Positions 34,113 through 44,205 of a stretch of DNA of 64,000 bases are shown in pieces. Position 1 is the first letter of the stretch; every line of letters starts with the position of its first letter. The notes beneath the pieces are model-generated. The model saw only the letters and a program-made list of their open reading frames with translations, made no database searches and was not told the DNA's origin. Source of the stretch: Planctomycetota bacterium (lineage in GTDB: Bacteria; Planctomycetota; Planctomycetia; Gemmatales; Gemmataceae); assembly GCA_016191165.1 (NCBI GenBank), contig JACPPF010000087.1, positions 93,106 through 157,105 on the forward strand, given 5' to 3'. Made by a program: the position numbers and the translations under genes.

Positions 34113-37019
34113 TCAAAACAGCTTCCCTTGCCGCCCCGCCGATTCCAACTGGTCACGCTGATTCAAAAGGCCCTGCATCAGTTGCTTCTCCTTGTCGCCA
34201 TCGGGGAGAATCTCGCTGACGGCCTGGGCGACCAGCCAGAGGTTCGAGTTGCGGCCCTGTCCGCTGCGACCAAGGAACGCCGTCATGCCCTCAGTATCGT
34301 TCTTTTCTCGGAAAACGCACAGCCGGTGCAGCACGTCGATGAGACTGGCAGGAGTCGTGTCGGCGTTCGGCTCGCCAAGGTCTTTGATCTTCATGCGTTT
34401 GGCAACCGGCACCGCCAAGACATTTTCGCCCGCCTTTTCCAGAATGCCGGTTCGGTCCCACATGGTTTCGGTATCCATGCCGAGGGCTTGTGCGAGTTTG
34501 AATGATTCGTCGGCGGGCACCTTCGCCTCACCGTATGACCATTTCCAGATAACGTAGAACTGCGTATCGGGGTCGATATTCGCTGTGTGAGTCGTTTTCA
34601 TTATCTTGTTAAGGGCAAACGAAGTGACCAGGCCCCTAACCTCATCTAAGAACTTCCCAACGGTGACTTCTTCGCCGGAGAGTTTTGTGACCCGCTGATA
34701 TTTGCCGAAAACGCTCAAAGCAGGGCCGATAGCCGAGATGAAAAAGTCGGCACCCCGAATGCCCTGGGACCAGAAAAAACCGAGACGTTCCTTGGCAACC
34801 TCGTTGAGTTCTTTGCGAACGTCATCCCAAAGACCATCATGAGTCTGAGACGACACTTTGCGACAAACAATGAGTATGCTGCTCGCCAGAGCCGCACTGT
34901 CCATCGCTCTGAGACGGCTTGTTCTTTCTGTGTGCAACGGCCAGGAGCTTGTCACGAAAAGGCCCGATTTCAGCAAACCTCCGATTAACGTCTCCCAGGC
35001 TGAAGTTGTCTTATGAGCAAACATCACCCCAACGACACCGCCCTCTGCGAGAACTCTCGCCATTTCTGAGAACGCCTTCAACATGCTTTGTTCATAATCT
35101 TGAGCCGTTTTTCGCTTTCCTGGGTAGCTAGTCCCCAAATGACTGACCATTTCGTCGGCTTTTGGTGTAAGCAAAGTCGAAAAGAGAGACTGATAAGTTG
35201 GGGCAAGGACTCGTTTCAACCAGACATAAAAGAAGTCGCTCAACTCCGAATACGGGACGGCATCATAATACGGCGGATCAGTCATGATAGTTGAGATGGT
35301 TGCTTCCTCGATTGGAAGCCGCCCAGCGGAGGCTTGCCGGACAGTCCCTGGCTCACCAAAAGCCAGTTGTTCGATAACTCGAACTACCCAATCGACAGCA
35401 TCAACCCAATTACCACTCGCCATTCCGAAGGGGTTGCATTCAACGTAATCCCAAACCATTGGAAGGGCCTGACGACCGAAGACGTGCCCAATTTTTTCGC
35501 CGGTGCTTTGCCATGTGCATAGTGTGCAGTTGCGATCCAGGATTCTACTCAGGCAAAAGGCAAGGTACGTTCGTAACGGTGTCGTGTATTCCTGGTCCTT
35601 GGGCAGCGGAGCCTCGTTGATTATCTTGGCAAGTACACATGCTACGAGAGCTTGACGGTCGTTGTAGAGCGATCCCCAGGTGGTTAGCCCGAACAAAGGT
35701 GCATTGAAGACGCCTGACCACGGTTTTAAGGGTTCCTGTGGAACACAATCGTCGCCGTTGTTGGCTTTATACTGGCGAAGATTCGCCGTCGCCTGTGCGA
35801 ACATTGCAGTGTCCTGTTCATTCGCTGCTCGATACACTTTTCCTGTTCGACCGTGCTTAGCAGTTACCACCGCCATGAGCGTCTGGTTGATTTCCTTAGC
35901 GTGCCCTTTCTCTTGCAAATACTTGCTGTTGGCAACAGTTCCGCAGAAGGGACACTCAGCTTGGCCCCTTCGCATTGTTCCTGCCTCTGGATCAAAGTCA
36001 AAGACCTTTTCCTTACCGCTCTCAACCTGAAAGTGAAAGGTTCTGGAGTCTTGATTCAACACCATGCGAATGGCAGCCTTTGACCGAGGCATGTTCGCAA
36101 GCCAGAGTTGACGGACCAAGGGAATTGTTGCATTACAAGAAGGATTTGGACATTTCACGGTCCTCGCCCAGAGGTACGCCACTGGCACGTTACCATCTGA
36201 ATCAGGCGGGTAGAATTTGCCGATCTCGCTTCTTGCCTTTTCTAATACCCACTGCCCCCAATACCTTACATCTGCGGCCAGCGGGTTCTTGAGGTACTCG
36301 GCCTCGGTGATCTCGACCTCTGGAACGAGGTCGTCAGAAGCCTCAACAGAATCACCTTCGCCGAACAAATTTGCTGCTTCCTGTCCCTTGGCCCTTCTCT
36401 GGGCCTTATTGTGGGCGATGAGACGTTTGATGTAAGCAGGCAAAGGGCGGCTATTCGCCTTGCCGTATTTCTGTGGATAAACAAGCGTGCAAAGCTGGAT
36501 CAGATGGGCCACAGGGTTTAGGTCGATGGCCTGGGCTTCGCAGCCAAGGCGAAGGGCCTCCAGCGGGATGGCCCCGCCCCCTGAAAATGGGTCGAGCACC
36601 TTGGGAATATCACCTTCGACGTTGGGATGTAGAATCCTGTGAGCAGCGGCGATCAGTTTGCGTGCCGGTTCGATGTAATGCGACTTGTTGGAATTCTCCC
36701 ATTTGACAAGATGCTTGATGTACTCCAGACAGCGATTGCGAGGCGTATCCTCTGTGGCGGACCCTTCGCCGTTCTTGGGCTTGAATTCGTTTTCATTCAG
36801 CAGTTCGCTGACGAGAGATCGAAAGCTCTCAGGGCATTCAGGATCGTCGGGATCAGGAATCAGAGAAGCGAAGACCACGGCTCGACATGCTGCCAACGGA
36901 CGCCGTGCCCACCAGATGTGGAGAGTCGAGATGTGGCCGTGCCGAATCGACTTCTCACGAGACGACTGCTCGGAGACTTCCTTGAGCGGCAGGGCGACTT
37001 CGATGAGGCGTTTCAGCAT
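34113..37019 (-). CDS. DUF1156 adenine DNA methyltransferase
   Basis: A 968-residue methylase. DUF1156 begins LHIWWARRPLAACRAVVFAS near residue 33, motif I is VLDPFSGGGAIPLEALRLGC near 140, and the catalytic STIMTDPPYYDAVPYS is near 580. Two CxxC pairs (VKCPNPSC, AECPFCG) lie between. DUF1156 methylases modify adenine and mark self DNA in phage-defence clusters. It should be the modification arm of this locus. Confidence 0.85.
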   Translation of the reverse strand: MLKRLIEVALPLKEVSEQSSREKSIRHGHISTLHIWWARRPLAACRAVVFASLIPDPDDPECPESFRSLVSELLNENEFKPKNGEGSATEDTPRNRCLEYIKHLVKWENSNKSHYIEPARKLIAAAHRILHPNVEGDIPKVLDPFSGGGAIPLEALRLGCEAQAIDLNPVAHLIQLCTLVYPQKYGKANSRPLPAYIKRLIAHNKAQRRAKGQEAANLFGEGDSVEASDDLVPEVEITEAEYLKNPLAADVRYWGQWVLEKARSEIGKFYPPDSDGNVPVAYLWARTVKCPNPSCNATIPLVRQLWLANMPRSKAAIRMVLNQDSRTFHFQVESGKEKVFDFDPEAGTMRRGQAECPFCGTVANSKYLQEKGHAKEINQTLMAVVTAKHGRTGKVYRAANEQDTAMFAQATANLRQYKANNGDDCVPQEPLKPWSGVFNAPLFGLTTWGSLYNDRQALVACVLAKIINEAPLPKDQEYTTPLRTYLAFCLSRILDRNCTLCTWQSTGEKIGHVFGRQALPMVWDYVECNPFGMASGNWVDAVDWVVRVIEQLAFGEPGTVRQASAGRLPIEEATISTIMTDPPYYDAVPYSELSDFFYVWLKRVLAPTYQSLFSTLLTPKADEMVSHLGTSYPGKRKTAQDYEQSMLKAFSEMARVLAEGGVVGVMFAHKTTSAWETLIGGLLKSGLFVTSSWPLHTERTSRLRAMDSAALASSILIVCRKVSSQTHDGLWDDVRKELNEVAKERLGFFWSQGIRGADFFISAIGPALSVFGKYQRVTKLSGEEVTVGKFLDEVRGLVTSFALNKIMKTTHTANIDPDTQFYVIWKWSYGEAKVPADESFKLAQALGMDTETMWDRTGILEKAGENVLAVPVAKRMKIKDLGEPNADTTPASLIDVLHRLCVFREKNDTEGMTAFLGRSGQGRNSNLWLVAQAVSEILPDGDKEKQLMQGLLNQRDQLESAGRQGKLF

Positions 37020-37037
37020 TTGCTTTGAGTCCGTCGT

Positions 37038-37922
37038 CTAGCGGCCAGCCAAGCTGACGCTCTGGAGAGCGAGAGCCAGCTTGTAAAGGTACAGATTCAC
37101 GTTGTCGTGGGCCGAGGCTGCGGCTCGCAGTTTCGGCGTGGTCTCGTGTGCCACGATGATGCCCCGAACTTTCACGCCCGCAGGGGTCGCTCGGCGTTCC
37201 TTCGCCCAGCCCATGTAGCGGGACAACTGCCCTACAACCTCATCATCGGTCTGGTCTCGCTTCAGTTCGATCACCACGAAATCGCCGGTCGTGCGGTCCC
37301 TGGCAAGGATGTCGATGAAGCCCTCGTCGGCGGCAACCTGTCTGCCAAGGTATTCAATCTCGGCAGCCCAGGGGAGCGATTCCCACTGCTCCACGATCAA
37401 ATCCTCCAGGTACTTCTCCAGGGCCAGGGCGTAGTCTGTGACCGCCGCCTCAGCCGTGTTTCCATGAGCAGGCTTGAGAAGTTGCCGCCGCCGCTCCAGG
37501 TGATCGAACAGCACCTTCAAGACGGAGTGGGTCCACTGGATCGCCTCGTGAACCCGCCGAGGATCATGCACAGGGAAGGAAGCATCCTTGCCAAAGCCCC
37601 AACGATACTGTGCGAACACGAGATCGCTGTCGATCCTCACATCACCGCTGATCCCCGCCGCCGTAAACTCTCGCCGCAACGCCGTCCCATCAAGCTCGGT
37701 GCCCTTTCTGGCCGTACACTCGACCACCAACACCTGGGAGTCCTGATTGCCGCTGGTGCGGTTGCTGTCGAACACGCATTCCAGCCATCGCAGTTGCGGA
37801 TGTTCGTAGCTGGCCGTCTTCTTTCGCCGATGTAGCGTGGCAGTTGCCATGCGAGCATCGCCAGCAGCGTGCGAAGCCTCGACCAGCTTCTCGAAGAAGT
37901 CTTCTTTCCAGCTTGTAGGCAT
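37038..37922 (-). CDS. NucS/DUF91-like endonuclease
   Basis: A 294-residue protein. The C-terminal part has LEKYLEDLIVEQWESL, then DEGFIDILARDRTTGDFVVI followed by ELKR, the PD-(D/E)XK motif of the NucS/DUF91 nucleases, and QLSRYMGW. The first 130 residues form a separate domain of unknown role. ATG at 37922 is preferred to the upstream TTG. It lies 18 bases before the methylase gene and may be its nuclease partner. Confidence 0.7.
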   Translation of the reverse strand: MPTSWKEDFFEKLVEASHAAGDARMATATLHRRKKTASYEHPQLRWLECVFDSNRTSGNQDSQVLVVECTARKGTELDGTALRREFTAAGISGDVRIDSDLVFAQYRWGFGKDASFPVHDPRRVHEAIQWTHSVLKVLFDHLERRRQLLKPAHGNTAEAAVTDYALALEKYLEDLIVEQWESLPWAAEIEYLGRQVAADEGFIDILARDRTTGDFVVIELKRDQTDDEVVGQLSRYMGWAKERRATPAGVKVRGIIVAHETTPKLRAAASAHDNVNLYLYKLALALQSVSLAGR

Positions 37923-37944
37923 CAAGGTGTCCCCAACCGGGCTG

Positions 37945-38874
37945 TCATTTCATGGGCGTGGCAGGAAAATGGTGTTGCCAGCATTCCCTGCAAAGCCCTT
38001 CTCTGTTTTCGTCGCCGTGGACCTTTCCACAAGCGGGACAGGCTTCAAAACCAGACTCACCGCAGGAGAGGCACACATAGCAAACATCGAATGTCGTGTC
38101 AGAATCGCCTTCTTCCACGCAAGCGTTCGCACCACACTTCGGGCACGTCACGATCTGCGGCAGATTGCCGTGGACTGACTCGAATTTCTCCACCCACTCC
38201 TCAGCCGCTGCTTCAGCCTCGCACCGATAGCCGCAGAAAAGGCAATGGGCGAATTTGTCGTTTCCGTAGTAATCCAACTGAAGACATTTCGGACATTCGA
38301 GGCCAGGACGGTGTTTCTCGAATTTCTCAGCGATTTGGGGCTGAATGTGATTCCGTCGTTCCTGAATAAACTCCTCGTACTCGCCGAGGAACAAGCGAAG
38401 CCGATCCATTTCCATGCGAACACCGTCGCTAACTTGCTCAAGGTGTTCGGAGACGAACTCAATGGCGAAGGAGAAGGTCTTCGTGATGATCGAGATCGCC
38501 ACGGCACGGTCGCTGTTGACCGCAAAGTGTCGAATGCGGTTGCGAAGCTGACGCAGTTCGTTGATGACGGCAAGATGCTTGGAAGGAATCTCAACAGAGC
38601 AGAGGTTTTTCAGTCTGCCAATGGCTTGATCGAAGACCACGCTCTGAAAATCTCCGCACTCGTACTTCGGGCGGGAAGCCTGATCTACATCTTTGAAGAT
38701 CAAGCACCAATCCCTCATTTCGAGTCGTGCCTTGAGTAGTAGCTCGACTCCATCGGCAAGTGCCGCAAGGGCGTGTTTGGTCATGCGAGGGCTACCATCC
38801 TTTGCCTGCTCCCCAGCGAGGATGAGATAGTCCAAGGCGTTTTCGGCCAAGCCACACGTAATCAGTTCACTCAT
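37945..38874 (-). CDS. helical protein with zinc ribbons
   Basis: A 309-residue protein. The N-terminal 180 residues are mostly helical (LAVINELRQLRNRIRHF). The C-terminal third carries several CxxC knuckles: CPKCLQLDYYG, CLFCGYR, CPKCGAN, CYVCLSCGE, CPACGKVHG. It may be a DNA or partner adaptor for the cluster. Its ATG overlaps the helicase stop by 8 bases. The family is not recognised. Confidence 0.55.
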   Translation of the reverse strand: MSELITCGLAENALDYLILAGEQAKDGSPRMTKHALAALADGVELLLKARLEMRDWCLIFKDVDQASRPKYECGDFQSVVFDQAIGRLKNLCSVEIPSKHLAVINELRQLRNRIRHFAVNSDRAVAISIITKTFSFAIEFVSEHLEQVSDGVRMEMDRLRLFLGEYEEFIQERRNHIQPQIAEKFEKHRPGLECPKCLQLDYYGNDKFAHCLFCGYRCEAEAAAEEWVEKFESVHGNLPQIVTCPKCGANACVEEGDSDTTFDVCYVCLSCGESGFEACPACGKVHGDENREGLCRECWQHHFPATPMK

Positions 38875-41800
38875 GGTCAGCGGCCCTCCTCCAGTCGCTT
38901 TGCGTCACCATGTAGCGAACGACACTCACTTCCTCCTTGGGGTTCAGTTTCGAGGCCGGGTCTTGGATCAGGTAGAGTTCGGGCTTCGTCTTGCAGTTGA
39001 CAACGACGTACAGCCAGTAGTCCTTGCCGAATCGCTGAGCCTTTATCCATTCGTTGGGGGTGAGGGCCACGCTGCCGCCCTCGGCTCGGCCTTTGACCTC
39101 GATGTAGCGGTCTACTTGGCCTTCAAGAAGCGAGGTCAAGTCCCAGCCGCAGTTTTCTTCCTCCACCGACACAGCCTTTCGCCCTTGTTCAAGCTCGTGC
39201 TGCTTGGCAACCTCGATGGCGATGCGTTCAATCTCAGGATCACTCGTCATGCCTTCCACGGACGCCACGAGTTCTTTGGGAGGCGGCAGGATCACAGCCA
39301 CGCCCATGACTTCGGGCGGCTTCTCTGAGATGTGCCTTTCCTGCTCGATCTCGGTCAGGCGGTCCTTGAGACGCAAAGAAAGCTCGGTGCGACGGGCCTC
39401 TTCCTGGGCACGATTGCCCTGGAGTGAAAGCCTCTTGGGGTCATTCTCATCACGAATTTGCCGAAGCTGAGTGTCGTACTTGGTGATCTTCTTGGCCGAC
39501 TCGCTGATGAGAAATTGTAGCGACTTGCGGACGTACTTTTCCTTGATCGCCAACTCCCTGGTTCGGCGGTCGGCGATCTCACCGAAGTAAGCTGGCGTGA
39601 CTTCCTCTAGGGACCATTCGATGGTGTGGTCTTCGTCCGTGGCCGTCTGGCGAACCTCTTCTGGCACCTTCGGCTCGGCGTCGGGCGTTTTCAGATCAAG
39701 GAGTGCATAAGGCTGGCTCTTGCGAAAGCGGTCTGCCGTCAGATGGATGGCGAACAATCGCTCGCCGACCGGGTGCCCCCGTCCATCCTCGACGCCGCAC
39801 TTGAGGAGCCAGAGAATGGTCGGCTCGGTTGCATCGGCGTTGTAGAAGATAGCCCCTTGACGCAGCGACGAGCCGTAATCGAGAAGCACACGCTCGACCA
39901 CGCCCTCGAACAGCGGGTGCCCTGGGCCGACGAATTCCAGATCGGTGTAGCCGACTACTTTTTCCTTGTCGAAGGTGATCTGCTCGTAAACACTGCCGAT
40001 CTTGCCGTACTTCCGCTCCAGGTTGTCGGGCAGTTTTCGCAGGTCGGGCGGCACTCGGCTGATCGACCAGCAACCCTTCTTATCCTTGAGCAGCGTGATG
40101 GACCCACCAAAGGAACGGTACGCCTCCACGAAGAATTTCTCGATGTATTCCGGCATCAGCCGGTGTTCTTTGCTTTGCTGCTGATCTGCCAGCAACTTGC
40201 TCATGTCGATATAGCGTGAGCCGAGGGCTTTATCCTCCATGTCGGCACGAATACGGGCGACTTGTTCCTCATCGGTCTGAAGGTCGATCTCGGCGAGAAT
40301 CTCAGTCATGGTGCGGCGGCGAGAGAGCCAATCCTTCATCAGCGAATCGAACCTGGGGGCGGGGATGATCTCGCCGATCACGTCGTACACACGGTCGCTA
40401 CCCAAAGCGAGCCGCATGTCGGCCAGCTTTCGCAGAAGGCGATCCATGACCTCGCCTTCACGAGTGTTCTTGGCGACGAGGTTGTAGATCATCGCCTCGT
40501 TCTGTTGGCCGTAGCGATGGATGCGGCCCATCCGCTGCTCAAGCCGGTTGGGATTCCACGGAATATCGTAGTTGACCATCAGGGAGCAGAATTGCAGGTT
40601 GATGCCTTCGCCCGCCGCCTCTGTTGCAACCAGGATGGAGGGCTTCTTCTCGAAGAATTCCCTTTCGGCGGCAATACGTTTTTCCAGGGGCATACCGCCG
40701 TGAATCGTGCAGCAGTGAAAGCCGAGGTTGGTGAGCTTGCCAACTAGAAAATCGAGCGTGTCCTTGTGTTCGGTGAAAACGAGGAGTCGTTCCAGCCGAC
40801 CTGAAAGCTGTTGGGAAACGACGCTGCGGAGTTCCTCGAACTTCGTTTCGGGTACACTCCGTTCGGTGTGCTTGGCGAGCTTCACGAGGCGGTCGAGTTC
40901 CTCGATCTCGGCTTCCAACTCGGCCATGTTCTCGGCCATCGTGACCCGCTCAACAAGGTCGTCCTCAAAGTGCCAGCGGTCGGCCTCGGCCAAATCATCC
41001 AGGTCTTCCGGCAATTCGCCGAATTCCTGCTTGAGCTTGCCGAGCCGCTGCAACTCCTTGAGCTTTCTGTGGCGGCGTTCCAGCGACATGCGGATGGCAG
41101 CCAGGCTTGAGGCTAGGCGGCGTTGCAGGACCGTCAACGCCAGGCCGACGTTGCGGTTCTCGGCCTGGGCTGCTCGCTGGAAATTGTTCTGCACGTAATC
41201 GGTGACGGCTTCGTACAGCTTCAGTTCGTCACCTGTGAGTTTGTAGGGCAGCGTCTGGACATGCCTGGGCGGGAAGCACGGCGAGCCGTCGAACTTCCTC
41301 ATCTCTTCCTTGAGGCGGCGGATCATGATGCGGTTTTCGTCGTGGGCACTCGCCTCGGCCAAGATGTTGCCGTTGACGTACAAATCACGGTCGAGCAGTT
41401 GCAGCAGCAGGGCGAAATTGTCGGGATCGCCCTTGTGCGGCGTGGCAGTCAGGAAGAGAAAGTGGTCGGTGCGGTCCCGCAGGAACTCGCCAAATTCGTA
41501 CCGCTGCGTTTTGTTGATCTTCTGCCCATAGCGGTACGCTGCCATCTTGTGGGCTTCATCGCAAATCACCAAGTCCCACCGCACGTCCCGCAGCATGTTT
41601 AGAATGTCGTCCTGGCGGGCCACAAAGTCGATGGACGTGATGCACTGCGGATTGTCTTCCCAGACGTTGCGTCCGAAAGTGGAACTGACCGAGCCTCGGT
41701 CGATGACGGTGAACGACTCGTTGAACTTGTCGTGGAGTTCTCGCCGCCATTGCGGGGTGAGGTTGGCGGGCGTGACGATAAGCGTCCGTTCGATCAGACC

Positions 41801-42259
41801 ACGAAATTTCAGTTCCTTGATGAGCAGTCCGGCCATGATCGTCTTGCCCGCACCAGGATCGTCGGCGATGAGAAAGCGGATGCGGGGCTGCGTGAGCAGG
41901 TGCGTGTAGACGGCATCCATCTGGTGAGGCAGCGGATCGACCTGCGACACGGACACGGCGAAGTGCGGGTCGTACTGGAAGGCCAGCCGGATGCGGTGGG
42001 CTTCGGCGGCGAGCCGGAAGTGCGTCGGGTTGCCGTTCAGGGCCGCAAGCTGCCCCGCCCCGGTGATCTTGACCACTCTCCCGAACTCCTCGACCTTGAG
42101 GAGCTTCGTCCAGAGCCGCTTGGTGCGTAGGCCAACCGCCTGGACCTCGATCTTGGTGCCACGAGCTTTCGCCGTAAGCACCCTGACCGGCTCGGTCCAG
42201 TGCGGGCCATCCAGCGTGGCCCCCTGCTCAAGTTGTCGCAGAATCTGCTCTACGTTCAT
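38867..42259 (-). CDS. SNF2-like helicase with C-terminal DUF3883
   Basis: A helicase of about 1130 residues. It has Q-motif-like LPHQMDAVYTHL, Walker A LIADDPGAGKTIMAG, DEAH as LVICDEAHKMA, FLTATPHKG, and motifs V and VI in LVATEAAGEGINLQF and RMGRIHRYGQ. A DUF3883 module (CGWDLTSLLEGQ, then RYIEVKGR) ends the protein and may be nuclease-like. This build resembles DrmD- and BrxHII-type helicases. ATG at 42259 is preferred. It is the first gene of the minus-strand defence cluster. Confidence 0.85.
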   Translation of the reverse strand: MNVEQILRQLEQGATLDGPHWTEPVRVLTAKARGTKIEVQAVGLRTKRLWTKLLKVEEFGRVVKITGAGQLAALNGNPTHFRLAAEAHRIRLAFQYDPHFAVSVSQVDPLPHQMDAVYTHLLTQPRIRFLIADDPGAGKTIMAGLLIKELKFRGLIERTLIVTPANLTPQWRRELHDKFNESFTVIDRGSVSSTFGRNVWEDNPQCITSIDFVARQDDILNMLRDVRWDLVICDEAHKMAAYRYGQKINKTQRYEFGEFLRDRTDHFLFLTATPHKGDPDNFALLLQLLDRDLYVNGNILAEASAHDENRIMIRRLKEEMRKFDGSPCFPPRHVQTLPYKLTGDELKLYEAVTDYVQNNFQRAAQAENRNVGLALTVLQRRLASSLAAIRMSLERRHRKLKELQRLGKLKQEFGELPEDLDDLAEADRWHFEDDLVERVTMAENMAELEAEIEELDRLVKLAKHTERSVPETKFEELRSVVSQQLSGRLERLLVFTEHKDTLDFLVGKLTNLGFHCCTIHGGMPLEKRIAAEREFFEKKPSILVATEAAGEGINLQFCSLMVNYDIPWNPNRLEQRMGRIHRYGQQNEAMIYNLVAKNTREGEVMDRLLRKLADMRLALGSDRVYDVIGEIIPAPRFDSLMKDWLSRRRTMTEILAEIDLQTDEEQVARIRADMEDKALGSRYIDMSKLLADQQQSKEHRLMPEYIEKFFVEAYRSFGGSITLLKDKKGCWSISRVPPDLRKLPDNLERKYGKIGSVYEQITFDKEKVVGYTDLEFVGPGHPLFEGVVERVLLDYGSSLRQGAIFYNADATEPTILWLLKCGVEDGRGHPVGERLFAIHLTADRFRKSQPYALLDLKTPDAEPKVPEEVRQTATDEDHTIEWSLEEVTPAYFGEIADRRTRELAIKEKYVRKSLQFLISESAKKITKYDTQLRQIRDENDPKRLSLQGNRAQEEARRTELSLRLKDRLTEIEQERHISEKPPEVMGVAVILPPPKELVASVEGMTSDPEIERIAIEVAKQHELEQGRKAVSVEEENCGWDLTSLLEGQVDRYIEVKGRAEGGSVALTPNEWIKAQRFGKDYWLYVVVNCKTKPELYLIQDPASKLNPKEEVSVVRYMVTQSDWRRAADHE

Positions 42260-42416
42260 GGTTCGCTCGCCCACTGCAACGCCTTGTCACAGCACGGATT
42301 ACGCCTGCTCTCGCTGACGACGCCCCGAAATTCGTGGCCCTGCTCGTTTTGTTGACAAACGAGTACAATCATCCTATGCTGAACACTCGTCCCTTGCAAT
42401 CTTGGTAGGCGACGAA

Positions 42417-42740
42417 ATGGGTTTCGGCAAACGACTTCAGACGTTGCGTAAGGCGAAGGGCTACACGCTCCGTGACCTGGCCTCGAAGGTCGGGGTCGGC
42501 TTCACGTACTTGAGCAAGGCCGAGAACGGCAAGCTGGCCTTCGCCGATTACCCCGGCGAAGCGTTGATCGTGAAGTTGGCGAAAGCCCTCGACGCCGACG
42601 CCGACGAACTCCTCATCCTGGCGAAGAAGATTCCGGCTCAGATCAGGAAGAGGGTGCTGCAACGTCCAGACGCTTTTCGCCAACTGGCCGGTTTGGATGA
42701 CGAGGCACTGGACAGCCTTCTCGCCCACCTACATGATTGA
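42417..42740 (+). CDS. XRE-family regulator
   Basis: A 107-residue HTH protein: KRLQTLRKAKGYTLRDLASK, then VGVGFTYLSKAENGK is a classic Cro/C1 fold. ATG at 42417 is preferred to the upstream TTG at 42402. It is divergent from the helicase and 4 bases from the nuclease gene start, so it probably controls one or both. Confidence 0.75.
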   Translation: MGFGKRLQTLRKAKGYTLRDLASKVGVGFTYLSKAENGKLAFADYPGEALIVKLAKALDADADELLILAKKIPAQIRKRVLQRPDAFRQLAGLDDEALDSLLAHLHD

Positions 42741-42745
42741 CAACA

Positions 42746-43666
42746 ATGGCGACCCGATTAGTCCCTCATTTCATTGAGTTGGTCTACGATGCGTTGCTGA
42801 AATCCTTCTGGCGAAAGAAGGCACTTCGCAACTTCCTTCGACGTTCCCACATATCTGAAAATTTCCTGGGGCAGCTTTCCGAGGACGAATCAAAAAGGGA
42901 TTGGCTCGACCGGCTGTTTCGACGCCTCGAAGAAAGTGATAAGGGCCAGGCTGCAATCCAGCAAATGGCGAAATCCCTGATCGAGCAGACTTCATTCCCA
43001 GACCTGGAAAATTGGGAAGATTCGGGTCAAAAGATTCAGGCAGCCGAGGCAGCAGTCGATGCCCTGAAAAAATTCGTCAAAGGCAAGGATCAGGCAGAAG
43101 AAAAGGAGCGGGACGTTGAGGAACGCCGAAAGCGTGCCGCCGAGGACCAGCGGAAGGTTGTTCGATCACAAACCGATCTCGTGAACCTTCGGAAGCGACT
43201 GGATGCGTTGGTGCCGTCAATCGGCACGCAGCAAGGCGGATACGATTTCCAAGACTGGTTTTATGACTTGATGGATTTCAGCGACATTGACAATCGCCGT
43301 CCTTTTGTCCAATCAGGGCGGCAGATCGATGGCTCCGTGACTATCGACGGAACAACCTACTTGATCGAACTGAAATTCACCGCAACCCAGGCAGACGCCA
43401 CTGACATAGATTCCCTCTTAGCAAAGGTGAACACGAAGGCCGACAACACAATGGGCATCATGGTGTCGATGGCTGGGTATTCATCGGTCGCCATTCAGCA
43501 GGCGTCATTTGCCAAAAGCCCGCTCTTGCTGTTTGACCACAACCACCTTTACATGGTGCTTGGAGCGATAGAGGCATTCGCCGATGTAGTGCGGCGGGTG
43601 CGACGGCATTCTTCGCAAACGGGCAACGCATATCTCTCGACGCAGGAGTTTGGAGGAAGCAAGTAA
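42746..43666 (+). CDS. PD-(D/E)XK endonuclease, Mrr-like
   Basis: A 306-residue protein. A coiled-coil middle (EEKERDVEERRKRAAED) is followed by a nuclease domain: GYDFQDWFYDLMDF, RQIDGSVTI and TYLIELKFTAT, the D-ExK catalytic set. It is probably a modification-dependent or stand-alone restriction nuclease. The XRE gene just before it may time its expression. A TTG start 9 bases upstream is possible. Confidence 0.72.
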   Translation: MATRLVPHFIELVYDALLKSFWRKKALRNFLRRSHISENFLGQLSEDESKRDWLDRLFRRLEESDKGQAAIQQMAKSLIEQTSFPDLENWEDSGQKIQAAEAAVDALKKFVKGKDQAEEKERDVEERRKRAAEDQRKVVRSQTDLVNLRKRLDALVPSIGTQQGGYDFQDWFYDLMDFSDIDNRRPFVQSGRQIDGSVTIDGTTYLIELKFTATQADATDIDSLLAKVNTKADNTMGIMVSMAGYSSVAIQQASFAKSPLLLFDHNHLYMVLGAIEAFADVVRRVRRHSSQTGNAYLSTQEFGGSK

Positions 43667-43689
43667 TCTCCACGAATCGAAGGTGGCGA

Positions 43690-44205
43690 TCACGAGAACG
43701 CTCCAAACGGCCCCGGATATTCCACCCTCCCCACCACGCCCGCCAACGCTCCCGGCACCAACTCGACGGCCATCCACGATTCACCGCCGCTGAAAGGGGA
43801 AGCCAGGGGCACCGCAAGCGAAGCCGAGAACCCAAACCGTGGATAGAACGCCGGGTGCCCGAGGACGACAACAATTCTGTGTCCTGCCTCTCGGCACGCC
43901 CGCAGTCCTTCCTCCACGAGCTTCGTCCCGATCCCACGCCGCTGATGTGACGGGATCACCGCCATCGGTGCCAACGCCAGGGCCTCGACCACGCTGGTCT
44001 CTGTGTGGATCGAGAGCCTGCTGAACAGGATGTGGCCGACGATCTTGCTCTCGACCTCGGGCACCATCGAGAGCCGGACAAAGCCGCCGTCACGCAAGCC
44101 GTCTACGAGATTGGCTTCGGCTTCATGGCCGAAGGCCAACCGGTTGATCTCGAAGATGGCGGCGTGGTCGGCGGTGGTTTCGGGGCGGATGGTCACGCTG
44201 TTCAC
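43690..44205 (-). CDS. GNAT acetyltransferase
   Basis: A 171-residue acetyltransferase: IRPETTADHAAIFEINRLAF, then VIPSHQRRGIGTKLVEEGLR as the acetyl-CoA loop, and GHPAFYPRFGFS. This is the YhbS-like group. A GTG start overlaps the previous stop in GTGA. Its substrate is unknown; it may act on a toxin, tRNA or small molecule. Confidence 0.8.
   Translation of the reverse strand: MNSVTIRPETTADHAAIFEINRLAFGHEAEANLVDGLRDGGFVRLSMVPEVESKIVGHILFSRLSIHTETSVVEALALAPMAVIPSHQRRGIGTKLVEEGLRACREAGHRIVVVLGHPAFYPRFGFSASLAVPLASPFSGGESWMAVELVPGALAGVVGRVEYPGPFGAFS

Noticed and set aside
30738..42259. complete BREX or DISARM system
   Set aside because: PglZ, BrxA/B, DrmA and DrmB are not seen, so only a related cluster is claimed.
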